Assembly: GCF_900129705.1 (NCBI RefSeq)
Contig: NZ_FQWO01000007.1
Coordinates: 1 to 64,000, forward strand
DNA length: 64,000 nucleotides
Direction: 5' to 3'
Source: Flavobacterium granuli
Lineage (GTDB): Bacteria; Bacteroidota; Bacteroidia; Flavobacteriales; Flavobacteriaceae
Shown: in pieces, positions 61,373 to 64,000 of the stretch
Layout of the letters: every line of letters starts with the position of its first letter
Position numbering within the stretch: the stretch's first letter is position 1
Position numbers and translations under genes: made by a program
The notes under the pieces: generated by a model
Databases searched by the model: none
Seen by the model: only the letters and a program-made list of their open reading frames with translations
What the model was told of the DNA's origin: nothing

Positions 61373-62608
61373 ATGAACGACATAGAATTATTATTAACAA
61401 AACATACAGTTGCGGCTCAGACAATAGGGTTTGATTATCAATTTTACTATTTCATTTATCTATCCTTAGGCCTTAAATTTGGTGAAAAAATTGGATTTGA
61501 GGTCAAAGAAGACGTACATATTGATATGGCAGATGGTACAACGGTTTTACTTCAAATGAAGCATTCTGTCCTCCAAAATGCAGCAGGACAAATTCAAAAT
61601 TTAACCTCTTTAGATTCTGACTTGTGGAAAACGCTAAGTAATTGGAGTGATTTTATCAAAGCAGATAAAAATAATAAGGATAATTTTCTAAATAAGCATA
61701 CTTTTATTTTAGTGACCAATAAAAACCACTGGGATAATAACTTCATTGATGCTCTTGAAATTTTTAAAAAGGATTTTGATCTTGATAAACTATTGCATAT
61801 TCTTTCAGCACTGGAGGAAAAAACTCAAGATACAACTCTCAAAAATTACATAAAAAATGTACGCACTCTCGGTAAAAAAAGGTGCAGATTTTTTTTTCAA
61901 AAATTAATGATTGAAACTGGTGTTGACAATATCATACAGAAAATAAAAAACAAGATTTTGGAAAATGTAAAACAGCATAAATTTGTTGACCCTATTTTTG
62001 AAAGTCTCTACTCAAACATGCATGTGGCAAAATTCACAGATATAAAAGACAGAATCAATTTTGAAATAAGCTTTGATGATTTCAACAATAGATTTGGTAA
62101 GTGTTTTGAAGTTGCATTTGTGGCAGGCTCGTTGCCTCAAAGAAATTTACCAGTGTTGCTTCCTGATAATTTGGAGGAGCAGATATTTATTAAACAGCTT
62201 ATAGATATAGGAGAAGTTGACTCAGGTTCAATATATATAAGAGATTATACAACTCAAATGCTCAAATTTCTTAACGATTTTACATATTGGTCAGAAGAGA
62301 GTTTTTTACTTCCAATGGATATTGAAAGTTTCAAGCAGAATAGTATTCAAATGTGGTTGAATGAATTTAAAGTAAAATATAGAAATATTGAAAGAAAAAT
62401 AAAATCAGGAGAAAAACCGAGTGACTTAGAAGAGGATGTTAAAAGCATGGGGTTAGAAATTATAGATTATGTTAAGAGACAAAATTTAACGATACAAGGT
62501 TTTACACCATTGGGGCTTGAATCAAGCAATGGACATTATTACGTGTTATCTGATAATCTGGAAATAGGCTGGCACTTTGACTGGAAAGAAAAATACAAGA
62601 AATTATGA
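61373..62608 (+). CDS. ABC-three-component system effector, putative nuclease domain
   Basis: The ATG at 61373 (MNDIELLLTKH) is chosen over a TTG 6 bases upstream. The 411-residue protein starts with GFDYQFYYFIYLSLGLKFG, then E43-VKEDV and, after a strand, Q61-M-K63-H. This E...(E/D)D...QxK pattern is that of DUF4297-type PD-(D/E)xK nuclease domains. The remainder (about 200-411) is helical, fitting the C-terminal region of ABC-3C effectors. It overlaps the next gene by 4 bases (ATGA). It is probably the toxic part of an anti-phage or anti-plasmid system. Family placement is from memory. Confidence 0.75.
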   Translation: MNDIELLLTKHTVAAQTIGFDYQFYYFIYLSLGLKFGEKIGFEVKEDVHIDMADGTTVLLQMKHSVLQNAAGQIQNLTSLDSDLWKTLSNWSDFIKADKNNKDNFLNKHTFILVTNKNHWDNNFIDALEIFKKDFDLDKLLHILSALEEKTQDTTLKNYIKNVRTLGKKRCRFFFQKLMIETGVDNIIQKIKNKILENVKQHKFVDPIFESLYSNMHVAKFTDIKDRINFEISFDDFNNRFGKCFEVAFVAGSLPQRNLPVLLPDNLEEQIFIKQLIDIGEVDSGSIYIRDYTTQMLKFLNDFTYWSEESFLLPMDIESFKQNSIQMWLNEFKVKYRNIERKIKSGEKPSDLEEDVKSMGLEIIDYVKRQNLTIQGFTPLGLESSNGHYYVLSDNLEIGWHFDWKEKYKKL

Positions 62609-63063
62609 AGGAAGTTTACTACGTTTATAATAATGAAGCTATAGCCAGCTGTGTGTTTTTGTCAATCTTAGATAAAATTGAAAGTATTGATATCGCTCGA
62701 AGCTGTTTAATTTTACCTTTTTTATTAGATGATAAAACTGTCAGTTTTATAAAAAAAAATAATAGTTCAGAAAGCAATTTGGAACACCTCGTTAATATTA
62801 ACCAAAGATTGTTTGCTTCATTCAATAAAAGATATTTATCATTATTGCCTGTATCAATTAACTCGTTAATAATTTTAAAAAAAGGAGAACAATTGTATGT
62901 CAATGACAATATAATAAGAAAAAGTAATACTAAAATTAATATTGATGTTGAAGAATTAGGTGATCGATTTTCAAAATTACGGGAGGTTATTCCAGTTTTT
63001 TTATCACTTATTGAAAATTATTCCACTAATCAACTTTACAGAATACTAAAGGTCCAATTATGA
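62605..63063 (+). CDS. ABC-three-component system middle component
   Basis: This 152-residue soluble protein (VYYVYNNEAIASCVFLSILDKI, CLILPFLLDDKTVSFIKK, RYLSLLPVSINSLIILKKGEQL) fits the small middle components that link effector and ATPase in ABC-3C operons, which share the pattern of a helix, an LP..LD motif and a later helical end. Both ends overlap neighbours by ATGA, so the three genes are translated as one unit. Confidence 0.75.
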   Translation: MKEVYYVYNNEAIASCVFLSILDKIESIDIARSCLILPFLLDDKTVSFIKKNNSSESNLEHLVNINQRLFASFNKRYLSLLPVSINSLIILKKGEQLYVNDNIIRKSNTKINIDVEELGDRFSKLREVIPVFLSLIENYSTNQLYRILKVQL

Positions 63064-64000
63064 AATTCACTCTCCACGAAATAAAATTATGGTTTAAAAA
63101 TGATTTTTCTGAATCAAAAAGTTATGAATTCCTTCCTAACAAGGTCAATGTAATTACTGGAAATGCTACTACAGGTAAGTCAAGTTTTTGGAGCATTATA
63201 GACTATTGTCTCTTATCAGGAAAAGTAAACCTACCTAATACTATTTATGAAAAAGCTTTGTGGTTTGGTATACGATTTACAATAAATGACAAAGAAATTT
63301 CTATTATAAGAAAAGCTCCTGAGAAAGGGACTCCTGCATCTGATCTTATATTTAAAGAAGGGGGATTTCCGGATAATTTTGAAATTAAAACACCAATTGA
63401 AGAAGCAAAAACTTTTTTAGATAATGAATTTGGAATTACTGATGCTTTAAGATTTCCTTATGGCAATGAGTTTGGTAAATCGTCGCTTAATATTTCATAT
63501 AGACATTTTCTATTATTTAACGCTTTAACAGAAACTGTTATTGGTGCTCCTGAAACATACTTTGATACAATTTTCTTCGGTAAGGAAGAATATGAAAATG
63601 CACTTAGCCATATTTTTGATTTAGTGATAGGTGTAAATGATTTGGAAAATATAAAAGCACTTGAACGTCTTAAGGAAATTGAAAATGACTTAAAAAAAAT
63701 TCAAAGTCAAAATAAGAGTAATGAAACCAAAGAGAAAAACTTTGGTGTTAATGTAAATAGACTGCTGGATAAATGCAAAGAATACAATTTTGTTGAATTT
63801 GACTATTACAGTGAAACTACTGAAGAAGCTTTAGATACAATTCAGGAAGTAATTGAAAACACAAAGCAGAAAGCATCTAACTCTAACTTGTTTTTAGAAT
63901 TAGATATACTGAACAAAGATCGTAGTAGAATCCAAGGACAGATAAATGCTGTAACCCAGTACCAAAGGGAGTACGATCTATACAGAAGAAATTTAAATAA
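63060..64000 (+). CDS. ABC-three-component system ATPase, DUF3732/SMC-like (3' end outside window)
   Basis: The frame opens with ATG on the ATGA overlap at 63060 and is open to the window end (313 residues seen). It begins FTLHEIKLWFKNDFSESKSY, then Walker A GNATTGKSSFWSIIDYCL (about residues 34-50), the FGIRFTINDKEISIIRKAP strand, SYRHFLLFNALTETVIG, and enters a coiled coil after about residue 195. This matches the DUF3732 family of SMC/Rad50-like ATPases, the sensor-motor of ABC-3C systems. Walker B and the second half lie beyond 64000. Confidence 0.82.
   Translation, partial: MKFTLHEIKLWFKNDFSESKSYEFLPNKVNVITGNATTGKSSFWSIIDYCLLSGKVNLPNTIYEKALWFGIRFTINDKEISIIRKAPEKGTPASDLIFKEGGFPDNFEIKTPIEEAKTFLDNEFGITDALRFPYGNEFGKSSLNISYRHFLLFNALTETVIGAPETYFDTIFFGKEEYENALSHIFDLVIGVNDLENIKALERLKEIENDLKKIQSQNKSNETKEKNFGVNVNRLLDKCKEYNFVEFDYYSETTEEALDTIQEVIENTKQKASNSNLFLELDILNKDRSRIQGQINAVTQYQREYDLYRRNLN

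Larger units (their letters stand above)
42452..64000. mobile_element. Integrative conjugative element integrated at tRNA-Tyr (left part)
   Basis: From the tRNA 3' end onward come a tyrosine integrase, DNA-binding-type genes, ssb, DUF932, a PRTRC cluster, and the transfer genes traE to traQ, i.e. the known parts of Bacteroidota CTnDOT-type conjugative elements. The remaining parts (traA-D, mobilisation genes, coupling protein, right attachment site) are not in view and should lie beyond 64000. The DNA from about 45.7 to 61.2 kb looks richer in GC than the chromosome, while 42.7-45.6 and 61.2-64 kb are AT-rich, so the element is mosaic. Confidence 0.88.

Overview
The window looks like a chromosome segment from a member of the Bacteroidota, most likely Flavobacterium or a close relative. 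The evidence is the low GC content, promoters of the TTG-N(19-21)-TAnnTTTG type, and proteins typical of that phylum: SprB-repeat adhesins with a type IX secretion (T9SS) type B sorting domain, PorP/SprF proteins, the NagB/PIG-L fusion, and TraE-TraQ conjugation proteins. About 42.3 kb is ancestral chromosome and the last 21.5 kb is an integrative conjugative element (ICE).

Region 1 (1-13.9 kb) holds two tandem copies of a surface-adhesin cassette. Each has a large repeat-rich adhesin ending in a T9SS type B sorting domain, a PorP/SprF-like outer-membrane partner, and a 645-residue protein with TPR, beta-propeller, carboxypeptidase-regulatory-like and OmpA parts (PorE-like architecture). The second cassette also carries an extra TPR-only fragment. 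Three paralogous CAP-domain lipoproteins follow on the other strand (13.9-16.1 kb).

Region 2 (16.2-22 kb) is housekeeping on the minus strand: pyrR, pyrB, a small conserved gene, rnz and pdxH, with a YbiT-like ABC-F ATPase nearby. Region 3 (22-28.3 kb) looks like a chitin/N-acetylglucosamine block: GH18 chitinase, NagB/PIG-L fusion, an orphan LytTR regulator whose phospho-acceptor Asp is replaced by Glu, and a NagP/FucP-like transporter. Region 4 (28.4-42.2 kb) is mixed: lipoproteins, a 2H phosphoesterase, a saccharopine-dehydrogenase-like protein, a CHASE/PAS histidine kinase with its response regulator, a J-domain/KTSC fusion, and a TlpA-like thioredoxin lipoprotein interrupted by an in-frame TGA.

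Region 5 (42.4-64 kb) begins at tRNA-Tyr(GTA) and is the left part of an ICE. It contains a tyrosine integrase, two small DNA-binding-type genes, ssb, a DUF932 gene, a PRTRC cluster (E, C, a frameshifted conserved gene, B, ThiF), a sigma-region-4-like regulator, and a leftward transfer operon traE-F-G-I-J-K-L-M-N-O-Q. Divergent from traE, in visibly more AT-rich DNA, is a three-gene overlapping operon that fits the ABC-three-component (ABC-3C) conflict systems: a nuclease-like effector, a middle component and a DUF3732-type ATPase cut by the window end. This is the best candidate for an unusual biological system here.

All assignments come from reading the sequence and recalling families; no database search was run.
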